A program made the translations under genes and the position numbers. A model generated the notes under the pieces. It was not told the DNA's origin. It worked only from the letters and a program-made list of their open reading frames with translations, and ran no database searches. A stretch of 64,000 nucleotides of DNA from contig JAETNS010000002.1 of the NCBI GenBank assembly GCA_021772015.1, forward strand, positions 62,001 through 126,000, in the 5' to 3' direction. Within the stretch, counting starts at the first letter, position 1. Each line of letters starts with the position of its first letter. Positions 38,071-46,460 of the stretch are shown here, in pieces. The DNA comes from Prevotellaceae bacterium. Its GTDB lineage: Bacteria; Bacteroidota; Bacteroidia; Bacteroidales; Muribaculaceae.

Positions 38071-39963
38071 TCATCCCCAGGAGGCGAGGTATTCGGTGAG
38101 CTGTGCGGAGGCATCGTCGTCGACAGTCTCCTCGCGACAGACATGCAGGGCGATGGCGCGGGTCATCAGCATGTCGTCATGACGGCCCGGGCGCGCCCCG
38201 TATGATCCGTTCGGGCGGCGTTCATAGAAGTCGAGTTCGTCGCAGGCTTCCCGGCAACGCTCAATATATCGTCCGTCGCGGACCGCGCCCACAAGCCCGG
38301 AGATGATCATCTGTTTGGTCTGGCGGTTGGTGTGGAAACCCGGGATGCGGCAGTTGCGGCTCTGGCCCGGGGCGCGACGGCGGTAAAGGTTGCGGTAATG
38401 GCGGTAAAGCTCATGGAGGATCAAAGCCCCCTGGCGGTATGAGGCTTCCCCGCCCCCGCTGTCATGGCTTTCAAGGGTGTTGCTCTCGAAGACAAGTCGC
38501 GCCTTGTTGTAGTATGTGGCGATCATCGCCCCTTTCCATGCCAGCAGGTCATGATCGATATGGCCTCGCCACTGGGCGACTACCTCCGGCGTTGAACCTT
38601 TACTCATGACGGCGATGACGCTCCAGTCGGCTTTGTCGCTAAGACCGCCGACATCTACTGCCACCACGTATGACGCTCCCTCCACGGGGAGCTGCCAGAT
38701 ATGGAGTCCTCCGGCTGGATCCGCCTCGAACCTGACACCGCCAAGACATGCCGGACCTGAAATCTGTCCCTTTGGGTCGCAGACCTCACCGATAAGAAGC
38801 GGCTCGGCGCATCCTCGCCGCAATATCTCGGTCTTTTCAGGATTGAACACATTGCTTGAGGTCGAGGTGAAAGCCTCCAGAGCGGTTGATGGGAACTCGC
38901 TTTTCATCTTGGAGTGGTCTTTCATCTCGCGACGACGACGGTTGTACCAATGGATCTGTTCGAGGGTCAGCTTCTCCTCCTCCCACAATGCCCGTTCGTA
39001 GGGATCCATCCTCTCCCAAAGCTCACGCGCCTCCCCGACAGTGGGGAAGCCAAGCGAGTAAGCCTTTATCTCATGCCAGGCCACGAAGACAGCCCTTTTC
39101 CCGCTTTCCCCGCTCTCGGCCCGGAGCCATTCCTCATGGAAGAATGAGCCGACCCCGTCGGCGGTCGACTCCATGACGATCATTGTCATCGGGGCCATAG
39201 CCACGGAGCAGTATATCGCCCGCACCGCATCCCAGGGGTCTTTCCCTGGAGTGGCTTTCCAATAAGCCGCCTCGGTAAGATGGACCAGGGCCGCGTCAAC
39301 CCCGCGCACCGCGTTTGGATTGGTCGATGCTGCCAGATAGACACGGTTGTCGCGCCCTTCGAGCTGTAGTATTCCGCGCGAGGTCTTAAGCCGGGGAGGG
39401 TTTTCCCCTTCCCACAGCTCTTCGGGATAATGGGTCAGCATGTCGGCATAAAGGTTCAGCACCACCTGTGTGCCGGTTTTCTCCGCTCCGCAGACTATTG
39501 CGTGGCAACATGTGGCGAGCACCGCCTGGATCCAGGCCATATACATCTCCACGACCGTAGATCCGCCCCATTGCCGCGCTTTCAGGATCACCATCCTCAT
39601 CGGCCTTCCAGCCCGGCGGTCAGCTTCCAGAAGTTTGACAACCCGTCTCTGAGGGCGGTTGAGGATGAAAGGGACAATGCGCCGACTGTTCTTGTCCTTG
39701 ATGCGGCAGCATTTGGCCGCCCAGTACTCGAAGTCGTGTCGGCAACGCAGGCGCGCCCAGCTGAGCGGATCGCGCGCCGAGGGGTATTTGGGGTCGTCAA
39801 GCATCTCGCGTGGGACAAGCTCGCGTCCTTCGGTCCAAGGCTCGGGGCCGACCTCCACGCGGTCGCCGGAACAACCCTTCCCGCTGACCGGGTCGAAATG
39901 TTCCAGGCGGTCGCGCAGGATGTTGCGACGGCGGTTCTCTTCCCATATTTCGTCGAATGTCAT
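38071..39963 (-). CDS. terL: Phage terminase large subunit
   Basis: From the ATG at 39963 (MTFDEIWEENRRR) the product is 630 residues. The ATPase half has a Walker A-like KARQWGGST (residues 128-136, the arginine-type P-loop of terminases), a Walker B-like AALVHLTEA (224-232) and a coupling motif MESTADG (264-270). The nuclease half has three acidic positions in the expected order: D437 in YVVAVDVGG, E493 in LVFESNTLES and D596/D597 in RHDDMLMTRAIALH. All parts needed for an ATP-driven DNA-packaging motor appear intact. No small subunit is recognised nearby. The long upstream frame to 40056 overlaps the previous gene and lacks support. Confidence 0.92.
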   Translation of the reverse strand: MTFDEIWEENRRRNILRDRLEHFDPVSGKGCSGDRVEVGPEPWTEGRELVPREMLDDPKYPSARDPLSWARLRCRHDFEYWAAKCCRIKDKNSRRIVPFILNRPQRRVVKLLEADRRAGRPMRMVILKARQWGGSTVVEMYMAWIQAVLATCCHAIVCGAEKTGTQVVLNLYADMLTHYPEELWEGENPPRLKTSRGILQLEGRDNRVYLAASTNPNAVRGVDAALVHLTEAAYWKATPGKDPWDAVRAIYCSVAMAPMTMIVMESTADGVGSFFHEEWLRAESGESGKRAVFVAWHEIKAYSLGFPTVGEARELWERMDPYERALWEEEKLTLEQIHWYNRRRREMKDHSKMKSEFPSTALEAFTSTSSNVFNPEKTEILRRGCAEPLLIGEVCDPKGQISGPACLGGVRFEADPAGGLHIWQLPVEGASYVVAVDVGGLSDKADWSVIAVMSKGSTPEVVAQWRGHIDHDLLAWKGAMIATYYNKARLVFESNTLESHDSGGGEASYRQGALILHELYRHYRNLYRRRAPGQSRNCRIPGFHTNRQTKQMIISGLVGAVRDGRYIERCREACDELDFYERRPNGSYGARPGRHDDMLMTRAIALHVCREETVDDDASAQLTEYLASWG

Positions 39964-40006
39964 GTGCTTTTCTGTAAGAATAAGGATATAAAATGTTGAA
40001 TTCCTT

Positions 40007-42589
40007 TTATCGGAGGAAAGTCTCGTCATGAATGGCAAGGTCTGGGGAGGCCGCAAGCTTCACGGATGCTTCGAGCCAGGGACGGCGTGGGGAGGCGAGC
40101 CTGACGGTGACGGGCGCGTTGACCGGCCCGTCGAAATGCAACCGCAGGAGCGGTTCGGCGATTTCCGTCCCCCGGTCTCCCGAAAGGGTGAAAGTGCCGC
40201 TTAGCGAGGAGGCGAAGATATTGACTTTCAGCCAATGGGGATCTTTGGCGGTAGACATGCGTCTGGTCATCTCCACCTCCATCTTTCCGGGTTTTGTCTC
40301 GTCGGAAAGGTCAAAGGTGGCGTTGTCAGTTGCCATCAGAAGACAACCTCTGTCTGCGGCGAACCTGAAAGTGGGAAAGGATCTGGCATTGCTGTTGTCT
40401 GCGCCTCCCGATTGATTGATATTGATTGAGGGAAGCCGGGCTTCGATGATTTCTCCCTTTTCGGTGACTCGCAGGAGCCGCCCGGAGTCATCATCCATAG
40501 CCATCCATACCTCACGGAATCCTCCCTCCCATCCGATGGTGGGAGAGCCGGAGCAAGGGGCGGCTTTATATCCGGCATTGCCGCCCGGCCGTGAGGCCAG
40601 AAGCCGGGGGATGGAGGCCGCCACGGTTGTGACCTTCTGGCCCGAGATACGGATCAGGTCATCCCCGGCGTAAGCGAGAAGGGAGGCTCCCGAAGGTCCC
40701 GATTCATCGCATACGGCCCCGGCAGACATCACCGGGCGGGTGTCTACAGGCGCGACAGATCCGAAACGGCCGCTCTCGCCGACAGTGGCGAGGATTGTGC
40801 CCGCCTCTCCGAAAAATAGAAGTTTCATACGCGCGAAATCCCAGCCTGAGCCGGAACGGGGAAGCATTCTGACCGCGTGTATATGGTCAGGAGATATGCG
40901 TCGGCTGTCGATGACGCGCCCCAGATCGGAGCTGTGGCAGATCTCCGCAATTCCCGCCTCCATGCGCTGCGGCGGTTCCTCTCCCGATGGGAGATATGCT
41001 TCTGCCGTCTGTGTCAACTTTATGCGTTCCAGACCGTAGGAGACATGACAGGCGATTCCTGATCCGGGGAGGGCAGTGAGCGGAAAACTCTCCTCATAGA
41101 CTATGCCTGTCGGTGAGAGGTATGTGACAGTCATTTCGGTCGCCTCTTCAGAGGGGTATGACAAAACCGGCGACAGGGAGGATGGAGCGTTGCCCAGTCC
41201 GCCGGTCTCCCTTTTCAGCCTGACCTCCCCGGCCGCAGTCGAGAGCCTGACACTTGTGGCGAGTCGCCAGACGGTGCCGTCCCCATCGTCGTGCGAGGCC
41301 ACGAAACAGTCGGGAGACCAACCGCCGACACTCTTGCGGAGGGGATTGCAGAGGATTGTGACATCTCCGGCCTCCAAGGCCGCCGACCAGCAGTGTCTCT
41401 CCGTGCCGGGAATATTCTGTTGGCCGGCAACAATGGGAGAAGTAGGGTCAGGCGCATTGAAAGTTACCATTGCCCCGGCTGCGCCGATCCCTCCTCCGAA
41501 AGGATTGCAGAACTCAGCGGCGATCCGCATCGGGGATTTTATCCCCTCGAATCCCAGACTGCGGAGACGCGCCTTGTCGGTCACCGTGCCGTTTGCGAAT
41601 CCGGGGATTTTCGAGGTGACTGATACCATCCCCGACTGTGAGTTACGCTGAATGCCGTGAGGAGTGGCCGTGTCCTTAATGAGCGGGTCGATCTCGGCCG
41701 TCATTTCGATGACAAGCCTGCTGACAATCCTGTCCCAGGGGGAGGGAAGTGGAGGCGGGGCGATCACCCCCGGACGATATACCCCCATATCCATCCTCCC
41801 CTCAGAGAGTGTCTGCATCGAATCGGTGGAAGTCTGGACGATGCTACCGGTCGCCGAGAACCCGTCGACGGTCGACAGTGCGACAGTGGGGCCGACTGCA
41901 AGGGTGTTTCCCGCCGCGTCAAGCAGCCTGTATCGTGCCATCGCGGGCTGCACGCAATAGCGCGACCCGGCTGCCCGCCGGCGCAGGGACTCATATGTCG
42001 CCACAATGGCGTTGCCAAGCTTTTGGTTGTCAGCCGCGCATAGCTGCGAGCCGGAACTGCCCGTGCTTCCTCCGGTGAGTTTTATCGCAGGGACCTGTCC
42101 GTAGAGGGTGTTGTACTGGGTGGCCGCAAGTTGTATGGGAGGCAACTGGGGCATAGGTCCAAGAAAAACCACGTTCAGATCCTTGTCGTAAGTCAGGTAC
42201 CGGTCAGGCTTGTGGGAGATCAGCAGCCTGATCACCCCCCGCGCCGCTGTCACGGCCAATATCGGCCTCCCCGGCAATACCGCCAGCTCGACCGGGTTGT
42301 CATTCGCCATTGAATCCCCCTCAATATTGGTTGAGTCCTCCTCGATATTGTAATACAGCTTGTTTCCCGAGTCAACCGACAGGCATATCTCGCGCCCATC
42401 GCCAAACGGGGAGAACCGCGCGAAAGGGAGCACCCCGACATCGTTGACTTTCCGGGGCATTCCCGCCCTGCGCCAGATCCCCTTGTCAGCCACATCCCGC
42501 CGCAGATTGACCACACTACGGGCTATCTCATCAGTCTTCACCCTCTCCGGCATCGCCCCCTTTCCACTTGTTTTCTGTGTGTTTCTCAT
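40007..42589 (-). CDS. Large unknown protein, first gene of phage-like cassette
   Basis: The product is 860 residues from the ATG at 42589 (MRNTQKTSGKG). Alternatives are 42553 (MPERVKTDE), which has a purine-rich GGAAAGGGGG before it, and 42643. The protein lacks a signal peptide and looks like a long beta-rich, possibly propeller-like chain with recurring pieces such as LAVLPGRPILAVTAARGVIRLLIS, FREVWMAMDDDSGRLLRVTEKGE and SFPTFRFAADRGCLLMATDNATF. Such composition occurs in tail-hub or DNA-stabilising proteins of short-tailed phages, so a virion role is plausible but unproven. It lies 43 bp before terL, so the two are probably co-transcribed. hipT is 67 bp upstream on the same strand. Confidence 0.65.
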   Translation of the reverse strand: MRNTQKTSGKGAMPERVKTDEIARSVVNLRRDVADKGIWRRAGMPRKVNDVGVLPFARFSPFGDGREICLSVDSGNKLYYNIEEDSTNIEGDSMANDNPVELAVLPGRPILAVTAARGVIRLLISHKPDRYLTYDKDLNVVFLGPMPQLPPIQLAATQYNTLYGQVPAIKLTGGSTGSSGSQLCAADNQKLGNAIVATYESLRRRAAGSRYCVQPAMARYRLLDAAGNTLAVGPTVALSTVDGFSATGSIVQTSTDSMQTLSEGRMDMGVYRPGVIAPPPLPSPWDRIVSRLVIEMTAEIDPLIKDTATPHGIQRNSQSGMVSVTSKIPGFANGTVTDKARLRSLGFEGIKSPMRIAAEFCNPFGGGIGAAGAMVTFNAPDPTSPIVAGQQNIPGTERHCWSAALEAGDVTILCNPLRKSVGGWSPDCFVASHDDGDGTVWRLATSVRLSTAAGEVRLKRETGGLGNAPSSLSPVLSYPSEEATEMTVTYLSPTGIVYEESFPLTALPGSGIACHVSYGLERIKLTQTAEAYLPSGEEPPQRMEAGIAEICHSSDLGRVIDSRRISPDHIHAVRMLPRSGSGWDFARMKLLFFGEAGTILATVGESGRFGSVAPVDTRPVMSAGAVCDESGPSGASLLAYAGDDLIRISGQKVTTVAASIPRLLASRPGGNAGYKAAPCSGSPTIGWEGGFREVWMAMDDDSGRLLRVTEKGEIIEARLPSININQSGGADNSNARSFPTFRFAADRGCLLMATDNATFDLSDETKPGKMEVEMTRRMSTAKDPHWLKVNIFASSLSGTFTLSGDRGTEIAEPLLRLHFDGPVNAPVTVRLASPRRPWLEASVKLAASPDLAIHDETFLR

Positions 42590-42656
42590 GACAATTGTTT
42601 TTGCCACGAAATTACAACTGAAATCAGTCCTCAAGTAGGACAATTTGTTATTTTGG

Positions 42657-43652
42657 CTATGGACGTAACATTGACTGGCGGTATCTCATCGAGGATAGAT
42701 AACGTTCTTTAAGGGGTGTGGAAAGGAAAGAACGGGCGATTAAGTTTGCCGCTGCCGGATTGTCAGTTGAGAAACGGGTGATTTCTGCTTCCACCAGTCG
42801 TTTAGGTAATCCTATCCGCTTCCCGAATTCAATGAAATCCGATCCATTTGGCTGTCTGACATCGGAAAGATCCATCCCTTCGCGGAAAAGACCTTTGTCA
42901 AGGGCGAAGATCCGAGGTTCGGCAAGGTGTAGGGTTGTGTTCATAAGGTCATAGGCCGGAGACAACCGATATTCCCCGCCTTGGTTGATCAACGAGAAGT
43001 TCTTGAGGTGGGCATCATCGTTAAGAGTTATGAAGTTGAATACCACTACCTGAAAGAATCTCAGCAAATCGATCATGGCTGCCTTGACATGTTGTTTTAT
43101 AACATCGCCGCACTCTTCATAACTTCCGTTTACATACTTGAAGTCGCTCCCTCCATTTGCTTTTGACAAGCCCATCAGGGCCGCGAAGTCTTCTTGCTGA
43201 TATTTGCCCTGTGGATGTACGTCGAATCGGCGGGTTATATACGCCGCTTCGCCATCATTGAAGAAACAGAGGCCGTTAGGGGCTGTCTCTATACGGTAGA
43301 TCTGCGTGGCAAGCTGCATTGTAAGGTTTTCATTCGCCGCACAAAATTCAGGATTAAGTATGTGGAGGGCAACAGGACGAGGCTTAAGTATGTGGGTGCT
43401 TTGCTCTCCTTTTTTTGAATAACGCAACGAGTCGTCTTCCGTTACCATGCCGAATTTCGGTTGCGCGCCTGAAAGGGAGAGGCGACCTGAATTTTTCAGG
43501 GCCTCTTTGGCTTCCAGAGAGTTGGTCGAGGGGGAGGGTATCGCCAGTTCATGTCTTATGGTAGCCCCGTTGAACAGGACTTTACGGGCATCGGGTGAAT
43601 AAGTCGAGTGACCCGGCGCGAGGGTGGAGGGGCATACGGACAGTTCCATCAT
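42657..43652 (-). CDS. HipT/HipA-like serine/threonine kinase toxin
   Basis: The 331-residue protein corresponds to the catalytic part of HipA, without the N-terminal subdomain, which is encoded by the separate gene upstream. Visible motifs are the Gly-rich SLSGAQPKFGM loop (residues 59-69, with serines that are autophosphorylated in relatives), a catalytic loop NDDAHLKN (211-218; D213 the likely base and N218 a metal ligand) and SPAYDL (231-236; D235 the DFG-like Asp). HipA phosphorylates glutamyl-tRNA synthetase and HipT tryptophanyl-tRNA synthetase, arresting growth; the target here is unknown. The start overlaps the previous gene by 4 nt. It is the last gene of the hip operon, and the cassette follows on the same strand. 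Confidence 0.9.
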   Translation of the reverse strand: MMELSVCPSTLAPGHSTYSPDARKVLFNGATIRHELAIPSPSTNSLEAKEALKNSGRLSLSGAQPKFGMVTEDDSLRYSKKGEQSTHILKPRPVALHILNPEFCAANENLTMQLATQIYRIETAPNGLCFFNDGEAAYITRRFDVHPQGKYQQEDFAALMGLSKANGGSDFKYVNGSYEECGDVIKQHVKAAMIDLLRFFQVVVFNFITLNDDAHLKNFSLINQGGEYRLSPAYDLMNTTLHLAEPRIFALDKGLFREGMDLSDVRQPNGSDFIEFGKRIGLPKRLVEAEITRFSTDNPAAANLIARSFLSTPLKERYLSSMRYRQSMLRP

Positions 43653-43981
43653 CGGATTTCTTTTATTGGTCTGACGGTTACGGCTCCTATGGTGTCGAAC
43701 CGGGCTGTGGCCAGCAGGATCCCGAAGTCGTCATCGGGATCGATACGCAGTATCGCGGCCTGTAATTTACGGTTGTCACCTTCCGACAGCAGATTAGCGA
43801 AAAACGGAAACAGATATCCCGAGATATAAGGTTGAGGCTGAAGGGGCATTGTCAGGCTGATGGGTTCATTGCCCGGTGAATCAAGATAGCACGTATCATA
43901 TGTGAACTCATAAGATCCGTCGTTGTTCTCGCGAAGGATTCCAGCTTTCACACCATGTAGCATTACTTCACACTGTCTCAT
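43649..43981 (-). CDS. HipS-like protein (separate HipA N-terminal domain)
   Basis: The 110-residue protein matches the N-terminal subdomain of HipA (MRQCEVMLHGVKAGILREN...YEFTYDTCYL, then SLTMPLQPQPY and FPFFANLLSEGDNR). In E. coli O127 HipBST the equivalent small protein HipS is the antitoxin that neutralises HipT. The arrangement of HTH gene, this gene and kinase, with overlaps or gaps of a few bases, is the same. The family assignment is good; the antitoxin role is inferred from that system. Confidence 0.85.
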   Translation of the reverse strand: MRQCEVMLHGVKAGILRENNDGSYEFTYDTCYLDSPGNEPISLTMPLQPQPYISGYLFPFFANLLSEGDNRKLQAAILRIDPDDDFGILLATARFDTIGAVTVRPIKEIR

Positions 43982-43986
43982 GGCTT

Positions 43987-44190
43987 TCAGTCTTTGAGGG
44001 TTATGATGAATTGCAGACCGATCGAATCGAGTACCGACATTACGCTGTCAAGGCGTGGGTTGCCTTCGCCTCGCTCGATGGAAACCAATGTGTTCACACT
44101 TATCCCCGAGAGGGCGGCCAGTGTCGGTTGTGACACATTGAGGGATTTACGCCGTTGTCTTATCTGTTGTCCGATCTGTTTTGTATCCAT
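43987..44190 (-). CDS. HipB-like HTH (XRE) antitoxin/repressor
   Basis: From the ATG at 44190 (MDTKQIGQQIRQRRKSLNVSQ) the product is 67 residues. It is essentially one Cro/C1-type helix-turn-helix (QPTLAALSGISVNTLVSIERG for the HTH core, then DSVMSVLDSIGLQFIITL). A longer frame to 44325 runs through the operator region and is rejected. HipB proteins bind palindromes in their own promoter and the HipA kinase. Three matching palindromes lie directly upstream. The gene leads the hip operon and is followed after 5 bp by the HipS-like gene. Confidence 0.88.
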   Translation of the reverse strand: MDTKQIGQQIRQRRKSLNVSQPTLAALSGISVNTLVSIERGEGNPRLDSVMSVLDSIGLQFIITLKD

Positions 44191-44195
44191 GTTAG

Positions 44196-44215
44196 AATCG
44201 CAATATATTGTGATT
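44196..44215. promoter_or_regulatory. hip operator 1
   Basis: AATCGCAATATATTGTGATT, an imperfect 20-bp palindrome, 5 bp from the hipB start codon and just downstream of the -7 box, so a bound repressor would block transcription. Confidence 0.85.
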
Positions 44216-44220
44216 TTGGC

Positions 44221-44228
44221 CAAAGTTA
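44221..44228 (-). promoter_or_regulatory. hip operon -7 element
   Basis: TAACTTTG on the minus strand, lying between operators 1 and 2. TTTG (44254-44257) lies 25 bp upstream, somewhat far, and overlaps the edge of operator 2. Confidence 0.6.
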
Positions 44229-44256
44229 CGAAAAAATCCGCATAATAAGCATGCAA

Positions 44257-44276
44257 AATCGCAATATGTTGCGATT
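44257..44276. promoter_or_regulatory. hip operator 2
   Basis: AATCGCAATATGTTGCGATT, the most symmetrical copy, starting exactly 61 bp after operator 1 and overlapping the presumed -33 region. Confidence 0.85.
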
Positions 44277-44304
44277 TTCGGGTTGCAGATGGGTTAAAAC
44301 GGGA

Positions 44305-44350
44305 TTGCCGGCGGCAAAATCGCAATATATTGTGATTTCGCCGACGGCAA
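44305..44350. promoter_or_regulatory. hip operator 3 inside a 46-bp imperfect palindrome
   Basis: AATCGCAATATATTGTGATT (44318-44337) starts exactly 61 bp after operator 2. Outer arms TTGCCGGCGGC and GCCGACGGCAA extend the symmetry to 46 bp with about three mismatches. The element lies 57 bp past the 3' end of sulP and could also act as that gene's terminator. Confidence 0.75.
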
Positions 44351-44407
44351 TCAGCTGTATGGGGGATCGGGAATGGATGAGCCGTGAATGGGCGGAGGAG
44401 GAGCGGG

Positions 44408-46138
44408 TCAGTCGAGGATGACCGAATCCTTGGGGGCAGCGGTGGAGGCGGAGGCGATGCGGTTGGCCATCACTACGGCCTGGGATATGTGGGAGCAGAC
44501 ATGATCCTCCCCGACGAGGCGGTCGATGCCGGCCTTGACAAGGGTCTGGCGGACGGTGTCGCGGACCCCGGAGAGGACAACATGGATGTTCTCGGCCTGT
44601 GATGACTTGATGAGGATCTCAAGGTTGTGGAGGGCGGTGGAGTCGATGAACGGCACTTTTCGCATACGCAGGATGCGGACCACCGGTTTCTCGCCGAGGG
44701 TCGAGCGCATCAGTTCGTCAAACTTTGTGGCGATGCCGAAGAAGAACGGGCCGTCGATCTCGTAGACCTCAACTCCGGGGAGAACATCGAGCACTTCATG
44801 ATGGGCCGCGTCGAGGTCGGTGCCTTCGGCAACGTCAAGCTGCTCGGAGTAGACCTTGATCTGGGTGTTCTCCATCACGCGGCGCAGGAAGAGGACTACC
44901 GCCAGAAGCAATCCGATCTCGATGGCGATGGTCAGGTCGAGTATCACCGTCAGCAGGAAAGTCACGATCAGTACCGACAGGTCGCTCTTGGGAGCCTTGA
45001 ACAATCCGACGATCGTGCGCCATCCGCTCATGTTGTATGCCACGACCATCAGTACCGCCGCCAGACATGCCATCGGGACGAGGCAGATCAGCGGCATAAG
45101 GAAGATGAATATCAGCAGCAGGACGACGGCATGGATGATTCCGGCAACCGGGGTGCGTCCGCCGTTGGTGATGTTGGTCATGGTGCGGGCGATAGCTCCG
45201 GTCACGGGGATGCCGCCGATGAAAGGCACAGCTATGTTGGCCAGTCCCTGGCCGATAAGCTCGGTGTTGGTGTTTGTCCGGGATCCGGTCACACCGTCAG
45301 CCACGGTGGCCGACAGCAGCGACTCGATCGCGCCGAGCATCGCGATTGTGAATGCCGACGGCAGTAGCATGTTGACAGTCTCCATGTCGAGCGAGAAGGT
45401 CTGCACGCGCGGCAACTCCGCTTTCAGTTCTCCGAAACGCGAGCCGATTGTGGCGATGTCCGCGCCGATCCCGTTCAGACCGAGGATATAGACCGCAGCG
45501 GTCATTATTATTATGGCAACCAGCGCGCCCGGCAACCGCTTGGAGATCCTGGGGGTCAGGATGATGATGGAGAGCGTTGCCAGGCCGACAGCCAGCGTCA
45601 ACCAGTCGGTCCGGCCTAAGTTGGTAAGGTAGACCCCCCATTTGGATGTGAATTCCGACGGTACATCTGTAAGCCCCAGTCCGAGGAAATCATTTACCTG
45701 GGTGGAGAAGATCGTCACCGCGATACCTGCCGTGAAACCTATGACTATGGGGTAGGGGATGAACTTTATGACCGTCCCGAGCTTGAACAACCCCATCAGC
45801 ACAAGGATCAGGCCGGCCATCAGAGTGGCCAATGCCAGCCCTTCAAGGCCGAAACGGGCGATTATGCCGTAGACGATCACGATGAAAGCCCCTGTCGGGC
45901 CGCCGATCTGGACCGAATTGCCGCCGAAAGCCGAGACCATGAATCCCCCCAGGATGGCGGTCATCAGTCCGACCGTCGGGCTTATCCCGCTTGCGATAGC
46001 GAAAGCGATGGCCAGGGGGAGGGCCACGATGCCGACCACCACGCCGGCGGTCAGGTCGGCCTGGAGCTTGGCGGAGTTGTAATGTTTCATCGCCGACCAG
46101 AGCTTTGGCCGGAACTCGAGTTTGCTTGTAATGGACAT
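44408..46138 (-). CDS. SulP-family inorganic anion transporter with STAS domain
   Basis: The 576-residue inner-membrane transporter begins with a short cytoplasmic part, then DLTAGVVVGIVALPLAIAFAIASG, the SulP signature in TM1-TM2, and about 12-14 membrane segments to residue ~420. A C-terminal STAS domain covers about 450-560 (FFGIATKFDELMR...RMRKVPFIDSTALHNLEILI, with the conserved DSTA-type loop). SulP proteins carry sulfate, bicarbonate or other anions; the substrate is not decided here, and I see no carbonic anhydrase or sulfur gene beside it. A -7 box TAATTTTG (minus, 46220-46227) lies about 80 bp upstream, in a spacer shared with the divergent regulator gene. Confidence 0.93.
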   Translation of the reverse strand: MSITSKLEFRPKLWSAMKHYNSAKLQADLTAGVVVGIVALPLAIAFAIASGISPTVGLMTAILGGFMVSAFGGNSVQIGGPTGAFIVIVYGIIARFGLEGLALATLMAGLILVLMGLFKLGTVIKFIPYPIVIGFTAGIAVTIFSTQVNDFLGLGLTDVPSEFTSKWGVYLTNLGRTDWLTLAVGLATLSIIILTPRISKRLPGALVAIIIMTAAVYILGLNGIGADIATIGSRFGELKAELPRVQTFSLDMETVNMLLPSAFTIAMLGAIESLLSATVADGVTGSRTNTNTELIGQGLANIAVPFIGGIPVTGAIARTMTNITNGGRTPVAGIIHAVVLLLIFIFLMPLICLVPMACLAAVLMVVAYNMSGWRTIVGLFKAPKSDLSVLIVTFLLTVILDLTIAIEIGLLLAVVLFLRRVMENTQIKVYSEQLDVAEGTDLDAAHHEVLDVLPGVEVYEIDGPFFFGIATKFDELMRSTLGEKPVVRILRMRKVPFIDSTALHNLEILIKSSQAENIHVVLSGVRDTVRQTLVKAGIDRLVGEDHVCSHISQAVVMANRIASASTAAPKDSVILD

Positions 46139-46246
46139 TCCTTGGAAATTGTTACCTATTGTGTAAGTTACCTATTCTATTTTAGTATGGCAAGATGTCT
46201 GTCCTCACGGATCAGGCCGCAAAATTACAAAAAAAGCATGTAAAAA

Positions 46247-46278
46247 TTGGAAAGAATGCTAAAAAATATGTACTTTTG
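46247..46278 (+). promoter_or_regulatory. Promoter of the DUF6377 regulator gene
   Basis: TTG (46247-46249) and TACTTTTG (46271-46278) are 21 bp apart. The start near 46285 gives a leader of about 175 nt to the ATG at 46461. The leader contains ATGs at 46384 and 46404; the latter is in frame with the gene. Confidence 0.7.
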
Positions 46279-46460
46279 CATTTAGAGAGGCCGGTATGGT
46301 CTCTTCGAGAAGTTGGCCCATGCTTCTGAAAAAATGCCATCCCGGAGATTTTCCTCCTCATGTGACCATGTCAGAGGAAGCTTCCCTCTGACTTCTTTGC
46401 CATATGCCTTCTATACCCGAAAAACCTTGCCGTCGACATTACCCCTGTGGCTTCCTTGAC

